Positions 7,290 to 16,061 are shown, numbered from the stretch's first letter. The stretch is DNA of 64,000 nt from JANMDU01 sp031418715 (GCA_031418715.1 JANOJL010000063.1:1-64000); one strand, 5' to 3'. A program made the numbers and translations. Notes: generated by a model from the letters alone, not told the origin.

Positions 7290-9290
7290 ATGTTTTCTAC
7301 GGCGTTTCTCGATCTACCACCATTGCAAAGCGCCTCAGGCACAGTGCAATTGCCTGGCTCTAAAAGTATCTCCAATCGCGTTTTGCTTTTGGCTGCGCTC
7401 AGCCAAGGCAGCACGGTGATCCATGATTTACTCGACTCAGACGACACGCGAGTGATGCTCGCGGCTTTGGAAAAATTAGGCTGCGGCGTGGAGCGCGGTG
7501 TGAATGGGGTAGCAACTGATGTGGCCATCACAGGTTTGGGTGGTCAGCCGCCCAAAAATTCTGCACAACTCTTTTTAGGCAACGCAGGCACAGCCATGCG
7601 CCCTTTGACGGCGGCGCTCGCTTTGCTCGGTGGCGATTTTGCACTTTCGGGCGTGCCGCGCATGCACGAGCGGCCGATTGGCGATTTGGTGGATGCTCTG
7701 CGCCAGCTCGGCTGCCAGATTGATTACACGGGGAACGATGGCTTTCCGCCCTTGCGCATTGGACCGTCGGGTTTGAAACTCGATGCGCCGATCACAGTGC
7801 GCGGGGATGTGTCCAGCCAATTCCTCACGGCTTTGCTGCTTGCCTTGCCTTTGGTAGCGAAGCAAGCTATTCATATCGATGTGATCGGCGAACTGATCTC
7901 CAAGCCCTATATTGCAATCACACTGAATTTACTCGCCAAATTTGGCATCCTGGTGCAGCGCGATGGCTGGAAGCGGTTCACGATTCGCGAAGGTTCAAGA
8001 TATCAATCGCCGGGTGAAATTTGGGTCGAAGCCGATGCCTCATCTGCTAGCTATTTCATAGCGCTTGGAGCAATATCTATAACGGCGAATGGCCCAAAAG
8101 ACTCAAAAATCCGGATTGAAGGCTTGAGCGAAAACGCCATCCAAGGCGACATCCGCTTTGTCGACGCTGCGCGGCTCATGGGCGCTCAGATCAGCAGTGG
8201 CAGCAACCATTTGGAAATCAGCCAAGGCGCTTGGCCCCTCAAGGCGATTGACCTGGATTGCAACCACATCCCCGATGCCGCGATGACATTGGCCGTGATG
8301 GCGCTCTACGCCGATGGCCAGACGACGCTGCGCAACATCGCCAGTTGGCGGGTGAAAGAAACGGATCGCTTAGCCGCCATGGCCATTGAGCTGCGTAAGC
8401 TGGGCGCGCAGGTGGTGGAAGGCGCGGATTTCATCCAAATCACACCGCCACAGTTGCATGAATGGCAAGCCGCCAGCATCCACACCTACGACGATCACCG
8501 CATCGCGATGTGTTTCTCGCTCGCTGCTTTCAACCCGGCAGGGAAAACCGTGCGCATCGAAGACCCGAAATGCGTGGCCAAGACTTTCCCTGATTATTTT
8601 GAAGCCTTGTTTTCCGTCGTCATGCCGCGTAGCGTACCCGTGATTTGTGTGGACGGCCCCACGGCCTCCGGCAAAGGCACGCTGGCCAGTCGCTTGGCGC
8701 AGCAACTGGGCTACCACTATCTCGATTCTGGCGCGCTGTATCGCCTCACCGCTTTGGCCGCCAAGCAGCAAGCTGTTCCTTGGGATGATGAAGCTGCACT
8801 TGCAAAATTAGCCGCACGCTTGCCTGTGGTGTTTGAGGCGCAAACCGTGCTGCTCAACGAAGAAGACGTGAGCGAGGCGATCCGCAGCGAAGAAATGGGT
8901 ATGGGCGCGTCCAAAGTATCGGTGTTTCCTGCCGTTCGAGAAGCGCTCACGGCTTTGCAACACAGTTTTGCGCGCTTGCCAGGACTGGTGGCCGATGGGC
9001 GCGACATGGGCACGGTGATTTTCCCCCATTCGCCTTTGAAAATCTACCTGACTGCTAGCGCCGAAAAACGTGCCGAGCGCCGTCATAAGCAGTTGATTTC
9101 AAAGGGAATTTCTGCTAATATCGATGTCCTTCGCTTGGATTTGGAAGCGCGTGATTTGCGGGATACCTCCCGCGCATCTGCGCCACTCAAGCCAGCGAAA
9201 GATGCTGTGCTTTTGGATAACTCGAATCAGATCATCGAGCAATCGGTGGATTTTGTTTTGAGCCAATGGCGAAGCAAATTGGGTTTGTGA
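7290..9290 (+). CDS. aroA-cmk: AroA-Cmk fusion: EPSP synthase + cytidylate kinase
   Basis: One uninterrupted 666-codon frame encodes two enzymes. Residues 1 to about 440 are 5-enolpyruvylshikimate-3-phosphate synthase of the shikimate pathway (LPGSKSISNRVLLLAAL, LFLGNAGTAMRPLTA, and the C-terminal YDDHRIAMCFS). Residue 445 is a Met that would start a free cytidylate kinase; the kinase half has the P-loop GPTASGKGT and phosphorylates CMP/dCMP. No stop separates the halves, and such fusions are known in Burkholderiales. The start at 7290 is chosen because it places the first conserved AroA residues normally; an upstream in-frame GTG at 7251 is the alternative. A repeat copy lies in frame at 8047-8110. 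Confidence 0.95.
   Translation: MFSTAFLDLPPLQSASGTVQLPGSKSISNRVLLLAALSQGSTVIHDLLDSDDTRVMLAALEKLGCGVERGVNGVATDVAITGLGGQPPKNSAQLFLGNAGTAMRPLTAALALLGGDFALSGVPRMHERPIGDLVDALRQLGCQIDYTGNDGFPPLRIGPSGLKLDAPITVRGDVSSQFLTALLLALPLVAKQAIHIDVIGELISKPYIAITLNLLAKFGILVQRDGWKRFTIREGSRYQSPGEIWVEADASSASYFIALGAISITANGPKDSKIRIEGLSENAIQGDIRFVDAARLMGAQISSGSNHLEISQGAWPLKAIDLDCNHIPDAAMTLAVMALYADGQTTLRNIASWRVKETDRLAAMAIELRKLGAQVVEGADFIQITPPQLHEWQAASIHTYDDHRIAMCFSLAAFNPAGKTVRIEDPKCVAKTFPDYFEALFSVVMPRSVPVICVDGPTASGKGTLASRLAQQLGYHYLDSGALYRLTALAAKQQAVPWDDEAALAKLAARLPVVFEAQTVLLNEEDVSEAIRSEEMGMGASKVSVFPAVREALTALQHSFARLPGLVADGRDMGTVIFPHSPLKIYLTASAEKRAERRHKQLISKGISANIDVLRLDLEARDLRDTSRASAPLKPAKDAVLLDNSNQIIEQSVDFVLSQWRSKLGL
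8047..8110 (+). repeat. Dispersed repeat copy R2 inside aroA
   Basis: Forward copy, with GCTATTTCATAGC head, TATAACGGCGAATGGCC centre and a CAAAAAT tail. It is translated as YFIALGAISITANGPKDSK, directly after the conserved DASSAS motif, and lengthens that loop by roughly six residues compared with E. coli AroA as I remember it. Confidence 0.6.
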
Positions 9291-9474
9291 GAGTTCTTGC
9301 AAACCAAGAGGCCCTGCTAACTCCCTTCGCGCTGCTTGGCGCATGGTTGGCAGGATTGTTTAACTTAACCCGCGGTCAAAACTCTCGTTCGCCCGCACAA
9401 AACCTGCGCTAACTGCTATCGAATTTGAAGCGACATTCCGTTGCTATTCGCTGCCTTGCGCACTAGGAAATCTC

Positions 9475-11157
9475 ATGTCTGAATCTTTTGCAGCCCTCTT
9501 TGAAGAATCGCTCAAGCGCACCGAAATGCGCTCCGGTGAAGTTATTACCGCCGAAGTGATTCGCGTTGACCACAACCATGTGGTCGTGAACGCTGGCTTG
9601 AAAAACGAAGCCTATATCGAAATCGCCGAATTCAAAAACGACCAAGGCGAACTTGAAGTCAAAGTGGGCGATTTCGTCTCCGTGGCCATCGGCGCTGTTG
9701 AAAACGGCTATGGCGACACCATCCTCTCGCGCGACACTGCCAAGCGCCTCGCTTCTTGGCTCAGCCTGGAAAAAGCGCTGGAATCCGGCGAATTCGTCAC
9801 CGGCGTGACCTCTGGCAAAGTCAAGGGCGGCCTGACTGTTTTGGTCAATGGCATCCGCGCCTTCTTGCCCGGTTCGCTCATCGAAACCCGCCCGATCAAA
9901 GATCTGTCTCCTTACGAGAACAAAACGCTTGAATTCAAAGTGATCAAGCTTGATCGCAAACGCAACAACGTCGTTTTGAGCCACCGCGCTGTCAAAGAAG
10001 CCAGCATGGGCGAAGAGCGCGCCAAGCTGATGGAAAACCTGAAAGAAGGCTCCATCGTCAAAGGCGTGGTCAAAAACATCACCGAATACGGCGCATTCGT
10101 CGATTTGGGCGGTGTGGATGGCTTGCTGCACATCACCGACATGGCATGGCGCCGTGTGCGTCACCCCTCCGAGGTGGTGCAATCGGGTCAAGAAATCAGC
10201 GCGAAAGTGCTCAAGTTTGATACCGAGAAAAATCGCGTATCGCTTGGCCTCAAGCAAATGGGCGACGATCCTTGGATGGGCGTGGGCCGCCGCTACCCAG
10301 CGCAGACCCGCATGTTTGGCAAGATCACCAACATCGCCGATTACGGCGCATTTGTGGAAATCGAACCAGGCATCGAAGGCTTGGTGCACGTCTCCGAGAT
10401 GGATTGGACCAATAAAAACATCGCTCCTAACAAACTGGTGACGATGGGCCAAGAAGTTGAAGTCATGGTGTTGGAGATCGACGAAGACAAGCGCCGTATT
10501 TCCTTGGGCATGAAGCAGTGCAAAGCCAACCCATGGCAAGAATTCGCAGCAACGACGAAGCGCGGCGACCGTGTGACTGGCCCGATCAAGAGCATCACAG
10601 ATTTCGGCGTGTTTGTTGGTTTGGCTGCTGGCATCGACGGTCTCGTGCATTTGTCTGATCTGTCGTGGACGGATACTGGCGAAGCGGCTGTCAAGAACTT
10701 CAAGAAGGGCCAAGAAGTTGAAGCCATCGTGTTGGCCATCGACGTGGACCGCGAGCGTATCTCCCTCGGTATCAAGCAATTGGATGCCGACGCGTTCACC
10801 ACTTTCTCCTCTGTCAATGACAAAGGTTCTGTGGTGACTGGCAAGGTCAAGACGGTGGATGCCAAGGGCGCTGAAATTGATCTCGGTCAAGAGATCATCG
10901 GCTACCTGCGTGCTTCGGAGATCAGCCGTGACCGCGTGGAAGATGCGCGTAACGTGCTCAAAGAAGGTGACGAAGTCACTGCTGTTGTCACCAACATTGA
11001 TCGCAAGAGCCGTCAGGTTTCCTTGTCAATCAAAGCCAAAGACAATGCAGACGAGCATGCTGCGATGGCTGATCTGAATCAGTCCTCCAGCCGCGAATCG
11101 GCCGGTACGACCAGCCTGGGCGCTTTGCTGCGCGCCAAGCTCGACAACAACAGTTGA
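9475..11157 (+). CDS. rpsA: 30S ribosomal protein S1
   Basis: The 560-residue protein has six tandem S1 RNA-binding domains (roughly residues 21-87, 105-171, 192-260, 277-347, 364-434 and 451-520). The middle repeats are the most regular, each with a G-x-FV-x-L/I-G core such as YGAFVDLGGVDGLLHITDM. S1 helps the 30S subunit bind and unfold mRNA. It sits between aroA-cmk and ihfB, the same cmk-rpsA-ihfB order as in E. coli. The 184-bp gap before it may hold its promoter and a structured leader. Confidence 0.99.
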   Translation: MSESFAALFEESLKRTEMRSGEVITAEVIRVDHNHVVVNAGLKNEAYIEIAEFKNDQGELEVKVGDFVSVAIGAVENGYGDTILSRDTAKRLASWLSLEKALESGEFVTGVTSGKVKGGLTVLVNGIRAFLPGSLIETRPIKDLSPYENKTLEFKVIKLDRKRNNVVLSHRAVKEASMGEERAKLMENLKEGSIVKGVVKNITEYGAFVDLGGVDGLLHITDMAWRRVRHPSEVVQSGQEISAKVLKFDTEKNRVSLGLKQMGDDPWMGVGRRYPAQTRMFGKITNIADYGAFVEIEPGIEGLVHVSEMDWTNKNIAPNKLVTMGQEVEVMVLEIDEDKRRISLGMKQCKANPWQEFAATTKRGDRVTGPIKSITDFGVFVGLAAGIDGLVHLSDLSWTDTGEAAVKNFKKGQEVEAIVLAIDVDRERISLGIKQLDADAFTTFSSVNDKGSVVTGKVKTVDAKGAEIDLGQEIIGYLRASEISRDRVEDARNVLKEGDEVTAVVTNIDRKSRQVSLSIKAKDNADEHAAMADLNQSSSRESAGTTSLGALLRAKLDNNS

Positions 11158-11184
11158 TCTCCGCACAATCACAACGAATCATTT

Positions 11185-11496
11185 ATGACCCGTTCTGATC
11201 TTGTCGAGGCGCTGTCCCTGCAATTTGGACAGCTGACACAGCGCGATGCCGAGTTTGCAGTCAAGACGATTCTTGACGCTCTCGGTGATGCGCTGGTCAA
11301 AGGCCATCGCATTGAAATCCGTGGTTTTGGCAGCTTTTCGGTGAATCGCCGTCCGCCGCGTGTGGGGCGCAACCCCCGCACCGGTGAATCGGTCACCATT
11401 CCTGAGAAGCGCGTGCCGCACTTCAAGCCGGGCAAAGCCTTGCGCGAAGCGGTTGATGCCAAAACGGAAGAGTTGCGACAGAAGGGTTTGCTTTGA
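11185..11496 (+). CDS. ihfB: Integration host factor beta subunit
   Basis: The 103-residue DNA-bending protein pairs with IhfA. It shows the family core (MTRSDLVEALS at the start, GHRIEIRGFGSFSVNRRPPRVGRNPRTGE) with the arm-tip proline in RNPRTGE that intercalates into DNA. It follows rpsA after 27 bp and is probably cotranscribed with it. IHF often assists sigma-54 promoters such as the one at 27911, although no IHF site was identified there. Confidence 0.97.
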   Translation: MTRSDLVEALSLQFGQLTQRDAEFAVKTILDALGDALVKGHRIEIRGFGSFSVNRRPPRVGRNPRTGESVTIPEKRVPHFKPGKALREAVDAKTEELRQKGLL

Positions 11497-11566
11497 ACTT
11501 AGGCGAGATGCCAAAGGTTCGGTTTGCATCCCGATAGAATCTAAAGGCTGATCAAGGCCTTAACCC

Positions 11567-11869
11567 ATGGATAAACTGCTATGGCTGCTTCGGTGGATAC
11601 TGAAAGCGGCCATTTTTTTTACTCTCTTCGCCTTCGCGCTGAACAACCAGCATGAAGTGACGGTGCATTTCTTATTTGGGCGCAAGTGGGCTGCGCCGCT
11701 GGTGGTGATCGTATTGATCGTGTTCACGGCCGGGCTCATTATTGGCGTGTTGGGTATGGTGCCGCGCTGGTGGCGGCATCGCAAGGTTGTACAAATGCAA
11801 AGTCCTCTGCAAAACCCGCCGCAAAACGCATTGCCCCAAGCGCCTCGTGCGCAAGATGGATCTGTCTGA
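11567..11869 (+). CDS. lapA: LapA family inner membrane protein (DUF1049)
   Basis: This 100-residue protein has two predicted membrane helices (about residues 7-25 and 42-66) separated by a short loop containing the DUF1049 signature NNQHEVTVHFLFG. LapA works with LapB at the inner membrane in coordinating LPS assembly. Its stop codon overlaps the lapB start by one base (TGATG), so translation of the two is coupled. Confidence 0.9.
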   Translation: MDKLLWLLRWILKAAIFFTLFAFALNNQHEVTVHFLFGRKWAAPLVVIVLIVFTAGLIIGVLGMVPRWWRHRKVVQMQSPLQNPPQNALPQAPRAQDGSV

Positions 11870-12996
11870 TGGAACTAGATGTCACTTGGTTGTTGCTCGG
11901 TTTGCCGCTGGCCTTCGTGCTTGGCTGGCTGGCTTCGCGATTGGATTTACGCCAATTGCGCGTAGACAACCGTCGCTCGCCCAAGGCCTATTTCAAGGGC
12001 TTGAATCATTTGCTCAATGAGCAGCAAGACGAGGCGATTGATGCTTTTATCGAAGCTGTTCAGAAAGACCCAGACACTTCAGAGCTGCACTTTGCTTTAG
12101 GTAATTTGTTTCGCCGTCGCGGCGAATACGATCGCGCAGTACGGGTGCATGAGCATTTGCTCGCGCGAGGCGATTTACCCAAACCCGAACATGAGCGTGC
12201 GAAGCATGCGCTGGCTTTGGATTACATGAAAGCTGGGTTGCTCGATCGCGCCGAAGATGCTTTGGGCAAACTTGAAGGCGGTAAGTTTGAGCAAGAAGCG
12301 CGCTTGGCAAGGTTGTCGATTTATGAGCGAACACGCGACTGGCCGCAAGCGCAGCGCATTGCGCAATTGCTGCAAGCCAGTGGGCAAGGTGATTTCAGTG
12401 CTCGTGAGGCGCATTATTTGTGTGAGCAGGCGTTGGGGCAGAGCTATGATGTGCAGGATGAGCTGTTGCAAAGAGCTATAAAAATTGCACCACCTGCAGG
12501 GCGCGCACGCATTGCATGGGCGCAGCTTGCGCAGCAAGCTGGCGACGAGAATTTGGCATTAAATCGGTTGTTGGCCGTTATAGAATGTGCGCCAAGCGCT
12601 ACACCTTTGATAGCAAATGATCTGGCTCAATTGGCGATCAAAAGCGCTCGCACAGGCGAAGTGATGGCAGCTTTGCAGCCGATGTATGAGCAAACCCATT
12701 CGCTAGATTTGCTGCAAGCCTTGGCGCAGATGCAGGCTAGCGTTTCAGGCGAGCAAGTGGTGCGCGAGCAGCAGATCAAGCATTTGCGACATGAACCCTC
12801 GCTCGTGATCGCAGCGCAACTCATGAAAACGCAAAACACACAGCCTGAAATTCAACGTGCACTTGACAAAGCAGCCCAGCCGTTGCTGCGCTATCGCTGC
12901 GCTGCTTGTGGTTTCGAGGCAAAAAACCATTTTTGGCACTGCCCCGGCTGCCAGAGTTGGGACAGCTATTCAACTCGTCGAGTCGAAGAACTATGA
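11869..12996 (+). CDS. lapB: LPS assembly protein LapB (TPR and rubredoxin-type zinc domain)
   Basis: The 375-residue protein has an N-terminal membrane anchor (LLLGLPLAFVLGWLA), an array of TPR repeats (about residues 45-320) and a C-terminal zinc ribbon (YRCAACGFEAKNHFWHCPGC). In E. coli LapB recruits FtsH to degrade LpxC and links LPS synthesis to export. It is followed by two heptose genes, which fits an LPS block. A dispersed repeat copy lies within the TPR region and is translated as LAVIECAPSATPLIAND. Confidence 0.95.
   Translation: MELDVTWLLLGLPLAFVLGWLASRLDLRQLRVDNRRSPKAYFKGLNHLLNEQQDEAIDAFIEAVQKDPDTSELHFALGNLFRRRGEYDRAVRVHEHLLARGDLPKPEHERAKHALALDYMKAGLLDRAEDALGKLEGGKFEQEARLARLSIYERTRDWPQAQRIAQLLQASGQGDFSAREAHYLCEQALGQSYDVQDELLQRAIKIAPPAGRARIAWAQLAQQAGDENLALNRLLAVIECAPSATPLIANDLAQLAIKSARTGEVMAALQPMYEQTHSLDLLQALAQMQASVSGEQVVREQQIKHLRHEPSLVIAAQLMKTQNTQPEIQRALDKAAQPLLRYRCAACGFEAKNHFWHCPGCQSWDSYSTRRVEEL
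12571..12616 (-). repeat. Dispersed repeat copy R3 inside lapB
   Basis: Reverse copy: GGCCGTTATAGAATGTGCGC followed after the core by TTGATAGCAAA. It is read in the same frame as the copies in rsmA, putA (R11) and the patatin gene. It is less complete than the others. Confidence 0.5.
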
Positions 12997-13117
12997 TCCA
13001 TCCATTCGCGTTACACGTGCGCTGCCCACTCTAGGGCATGCGCGCGTCGCCTAGCGAAGCCAGATCGACCGTCTTTGCTTGAACAAGCACATCACTCAAA
13101 CGAAGTAAACTATTTTC

Positions 13118-14059
13118 ATGTCTATTTCTCAAGCTCAGCTCGCTCAAGCTCACGTGCTCGTCGTGGGCGATGCGATGCTGGATCGCTATTGGTATGGCGA
13201 TGTGGATCGCATCAGCCCGGAGGCACCGGTGCCGGTGGTACTTGTGAAGCGAGAAGAAGAGCGCATTGGCGCTGCGGCAAACGTAGCTGTCAACGTGATC
13301 AGCTTGGGTGGTCAAGCCACTTTCGTGGGTGTGGTGGGAGCGGATGAGCCGGGACGCAAGCTGCAAACGCTGTTAGAGGCTAGTGGAATCACGTATCACC
13401 TCGCGCAAGACCCGAAGCTGCGCACCACAGTCAAGCTACGCGTGATTGGTCGAGCCCAGCAGCTGCTTCGCATGGATTTTGAAACTCCGCCGCAGCACGA
13501 TGCTCTGGCGGTGCAAGCGGCGGTGTATGCCCAAATTCTACCCACGCAGGGCTGTGTGTTGTTTTCTGATTACGCCAAGGGCGGATTGGCACATGTGTCA
13601 GCCATGATTCAAGCTGCTCGTTTGCTTGGCAAGCCGGTTTTGGTCGATCCCAAAGGCAGCGATTACACACGCTATCAAGGTGCCACTGCCATCACGCCGA
13701 ATCGCGCTGAGCTAGCAGCCGTCGTAGGCTCTTGGAACACAGAAGACGAGCTGCGCAGCAAAGCGCAAAACCTGCGTACGCAACTCGGTTTGCAAGCGCT
13801 CGTGCTCACGCGCAGCGAAGAAGGTATGACGGTGTTTGACGACACAGGCGATTTCACCGTGGCTGCACAGGCGCGTGAGGTGTTTGATGTGACGGGCGCT
13901 GGCGATACTGTGATCGCAACACTGGCCACCTTGGTTGCCGCAGGCTTGAGTTTGCGCGATGCTTTGCCCTATGCCAACAAAGCTGGCGGTGTGGTGGTGG
14001 GTAAATTCGGTACGGCCACCGCAAGTTTTGAAGAGGTTTTTGGCCTCTCGCCGTTATAA
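13118..14059 (+). CDS. rfaE1: D-glycero-beta-D-manno-heptose-7-phosphate kinase
   Basis: This 313-residue PfkB-family sugar kinase phosphorylates heptose-7-phosphate at C1 in ADP-heptose synthesis for the LPS inner core. Features are DAMLDRYWYGDVDRISPEAPVP near the N terminus, GAAANVAVN, and the anion-hole/catalytic motif DVTGAGDTV near residue 250. It matches only the kinase half of E. coli HldE; the nucleotidyltransferase half is absent and must be a separate gene outside this window. The end of the gene overlaps a repeat copy that continues into hldD. Confidence 0.95.
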   Translation: MSISQAQLAQAHVLVVGDAMLDRYWYGDVDRISPEAPVPVVLVKREEERIGAAANVAVNVISLGGQATFVGVVGADEPGRKLQTLLEASGITYHLAQDPKLRTTVKLRVIGRAQQLLRMDFETPPQHDALAVQAAVYAQILPTQGCVLFSDYAKGGLAHVSAMIQAARLLGKPVLVDPKGSDYTRYQGATAITPNRAELAAVVGSWNTEDELRSKAQNLRTQLGLQALVLTRSEEGMTVFDDTGDFTVAAQAREVFDVTGAGDTVIATLATLVAAGLSLRDALPYANKAGGVVVGKFGTATASFEEVFGLSPL

Positions 14060-14093
14060 ATCGGACATAGTTTGCTATGAAATTCATAGTAAC
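14050..14093 (-). repeat. Dispersed repeat copy R17 spanning the kinase stop and hldD start
   Basis: Reverse copy: GCCGTTATAAAT, then TTGCTATGAAATTCATAG. The stop codon of the kinase gene and the start codon of hldD both lie in it. Confidence 0.6.
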
Positions 14094-15066
14094 AGGTGCA
14101 TCCGGCTTCATTGGCGCAAATCTGATCGAAGGTTTGAATGCGCGAGGCTACAGCGACATTGTTGCGGTTGATCATGACCAAGATGGTTTGAAAGCGGCCA
14201 ATCTCGTTGATCTGAAGTTTTCTGATTTCGTCAAAGCCGCTGATTTTTACCCAGCCTTCGCGCAAGGCGCTTACGGCAAGATCGAGGCAGTGCTTCACCA
14301 AGGCGCTTGCAGCGACACGATGGAAACCGATCGCGCCTACATGATGGCTAACAACTTCGATTATTCGCGTCAACTGTTTGTGGCCTGCCAGCAGCAGGAC
14401 ACGCGGCTGCTCTATGCCTCATCCGCCGCCGTGTATGGCAACAGCAGCGCGTTTGCCGAGACACCCGCCAATGAGCAGCCGCTGAATGTGTATGGCGAGA
14501 GTAAGTTGCTGTTTGATAACTTTCTGCGTGAACGCTTTGGCACGGCAGAGAATTCACGCTTTTCGCAAAACAAAACACAAGTCGCCGGCTTTCGCTATTT
14601 CAACGTGTATGGCCCGCGCGAAGAGCACAAAGGCCGAATGGCCAGCGTGGCGTTTCATCAGTTTCACGACATGCGGCGTGAAGGTCGGGTGAGGCTATTT
14701 GGTGAGTATGAAGGCTACGCTGCTGGCCAGCAGATGCGCGATTTTGTGAGCGTGCGCGATGTGGTCGCGGTGAACTTGTGGTTTCTTGATCATCCAGAGA
14801 TCAGTGGTATTTTTAACCTCGGCACAGGCCAGGCCCAGCCATTCAATGATGTGGCGCGCGCCGTGGTGCATCATTTAAAGCCACAAGTCGATCCACACAG
14901 CTGTATCGATTACATTGATTTTCCCGCCTCGCTCAAAGGCAAATACCAAAGCTATACGCAGGCAGATTTATCGGCTCTGCGCGCAACAGGTTGTGATCAT
15001 GCTTTCGCGGATGTGCAAACCGGCGTAGCTCAATATATGCGCTGGCTCTCAGCCGCGCAAGCTTGA
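14077..15066 (+). CDS. hldD: ADP-L-glycero-D-manno-heptose-6-epimerase
   Basis: The 329-residue short-chain dehydrogenase family protein makes the final ADP-L-glycero-D-manno-heptose precursor. The N-terminal NADP-binding motif is TGASGFIGANL and the catalytic YxxxK is seen as VYGESKLLFD. The conserved substrate stretch FRYFNVYGPREEHKGRMASV is also present. It starts 18 bp after the heptose kinase gene, so they form one operon. Its start codon and first codons come from a dispersed repeat, leaving no obvious Shine-Dalgarno sequence. Confidence 0.97.
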   Translation: MKFIVTGASGFIGANLIEGLNARGYSDIVAVDHDQDGLKAANLVDLKFSDFVKAADFYPAFAQGAYGKIEAVLHQGACSDTMETDRAYMMANNFDYSRQLFVACQQQDTRLLYASSAAVYGNSSAFAETPANEQPLNVYGESKLLFDNFLRERFGTAENSRFSQNKTQVAGFRYFNVYGPREEHKGRMASVAFHQFHDMRREGRVRLFGEYEGYAAGQQMRDFVSVRDVVAVNLWFLDHPEISGIFNLGTGQAQPFNDVARAVVHHLKPQVDPHSCIDYIDFPASLKGKYQSYTQADLSALRATGCDHAFADVQTGVAQYMRWLSAAQA

Positions 15067-15121
15067 GCTTGCGGGCGAAGAAACGCGGGCTGAAGAACGC
15101 AGCTTGTATTACGCAGACAAA

Positions 15122-15547
15122 TCAAGCCAACGTCAGCGTTATATCAATGTTGCCGCGCGTGGCGTTGGAGTATGGGCAGACCTTGTGAGCCGCTTCCACC
15201 AACTCTTGCGCCACATGGCGATCCATGCCCGGCAGGCTTACGGTGAGGCGAGCGGCAATGCCAAAGCCTTGGGGAATCGGGCCAATGTCCACCTCTGCGT
15301 CAATCGAAGCATCGGCTGGAATAGCGATTTTCTTCATCGTCGCGACATGTTTGAGTGCGCCCATGAAGCAAGCGGAGTAACCCGCTGCAAAGAGTTGTTC
15401 GGGGTTGGTGGCCGTGCCCGCGCCGCCCATGGCTTTGGGTGGCGAGAGCTTCACTTCCAGCAAACCGTCGTCTGAGCGAGAAGCGCCATCGCGGCCTCCG
15501 GTGGTGTGAGCTTTGGCGGTGTAGAGAACTTTGTCGAGAGGTGTCAT
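15122..15547 (-). CDS. ohr: Organic hydroperoxide resistance protein (Ohr/OsmC family)
   Basis: This 141-residue OsmC-fold peroxidase has both redox cysteines, in SACFMGAL (about residue 59) and VCPYSNATRGNI (about residue 124). The early TGGRDG segment is typical of the Ohr subgroup. It reduces organic hydroperoxides using lipoylated partner proteins. It converges on hldD, with a 55-bp gap, and is divergent from the tmRNA gene. No OhrR regulator is adjacent. Confidence 0.92.
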   Translation of the reverse strand: MTPLDKVLYTAKAHTTGGRDGASRSDDGLLEVKLSPPKAMGGAGTATNPEQLFAAGYSACFMGALKHVATMKKIAIPADASIDAEVDIGPIPQGFGIAARLTVSLPGMDRHVAQELVEAAHKVCPYSNATRGNIDITLTLA

Positions 15548-15592
15548 GGTGCATCTTTCTGGTTATAAAACACTGCCATCGTAGCCGACCCA

Positions 15593-15620
15593 CTTGAATT
15601 GAGCGCTCGAGGCGTAAAAT
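15593..15620 (+). promoter_or_regulatory. Probable sigma-70 promoter of the tmRNA gene
   Basis: CTTGAA (-35) and TAAAAT (-10) are separated by 16 bp. The -10 ends 9 bases before the first base of the mature tmRNA, which fits the transcription start. Confidence 0.5.
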
Positions 15621-15629
15621 AGAGATCTT

Positions 15630-16015
15630 GGGGCTGCTCTGGTTTCGACGAGGGCTGGACGTCTGGTAGTGCGTGTCGAGCTGAATGTGCTCGTAAATCT
15701 GATTCAAAAAACCTAACTGCAAACGACGAACGTTTCGCACTCGCAGCTTAATCGCTGAGAGGCTTGCAACATCTCTCCGGTGGGATGGGCAAAGGGGTTT
15801 CGGGGCAACCTGAAACTTCTCGGCTGCAAGCTAATACACATCGGATGGTTTCGTATGGGGTGACTTCATGTGGAACAAGAAAATAGGTCACTGGTCTGTG
15901 TCGTAGCGTGCCACTGCGCGACGAGATGGACGAGACTCAAATCAGATGGCTACACATGTAGATCGATCAGGAAAAAGGTTTTCGGACGCGGGTTCAATTC
16001 CCGCCAGCTCCACCA
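15630..16015 (+). ncRNA. ssrA: tmRNA (SsrA), tag ANDERFALAA
   Basis: The 5' end GGGGCTG pairs with CAGCTCC before the encoded ACCA at 16012-16015, forming the tRNA-like acceptor. The 3' part has the T-arm sequence GGTTCAATTCC. The tag reading frame runs from 15719 to 15751 and encodes ANDERFALAA with a TAA stop; the hydrophobic ALAA end is the ClpXP degron. The total length is 386 nt. tmRNA rescues stalled ribosomes; its tag is also recognised by the SspB adaptor encoded at 60438. Confidence 0.97.
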
Positions 16016-16026
16016 CATCTCAATCC

Positions 16027-16061
16027 AAGGCCATTCAGTTTAGTCCACTGAATGGCCTTTT
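16027..16061 (+). terminator. Rho-independent terminator after tmRNA
   Basis: A perfect 13-bp stem (AAGGCCATTCAGT/ACTGAATGGCCTT) with a 7-base loop ends in TTTT. It starts 12 bases past the tmRNA 3' end. Confidence 0.9.

Noticed and set aside
9100..9125. Possible repeat copy in the cytidylate kinase part of aroA-cmk
   Set aside because: The bases TTTCTGCTAATATCGATG follow the conserved kinase motif (GISANID) and do not match the repeat layout.
9463..10890. A 475-codon minus-strand frame opposite rpsA
   Set aside because: It mirrors the S1 repeats of rpsA; the periodic composition comes from the real gene.
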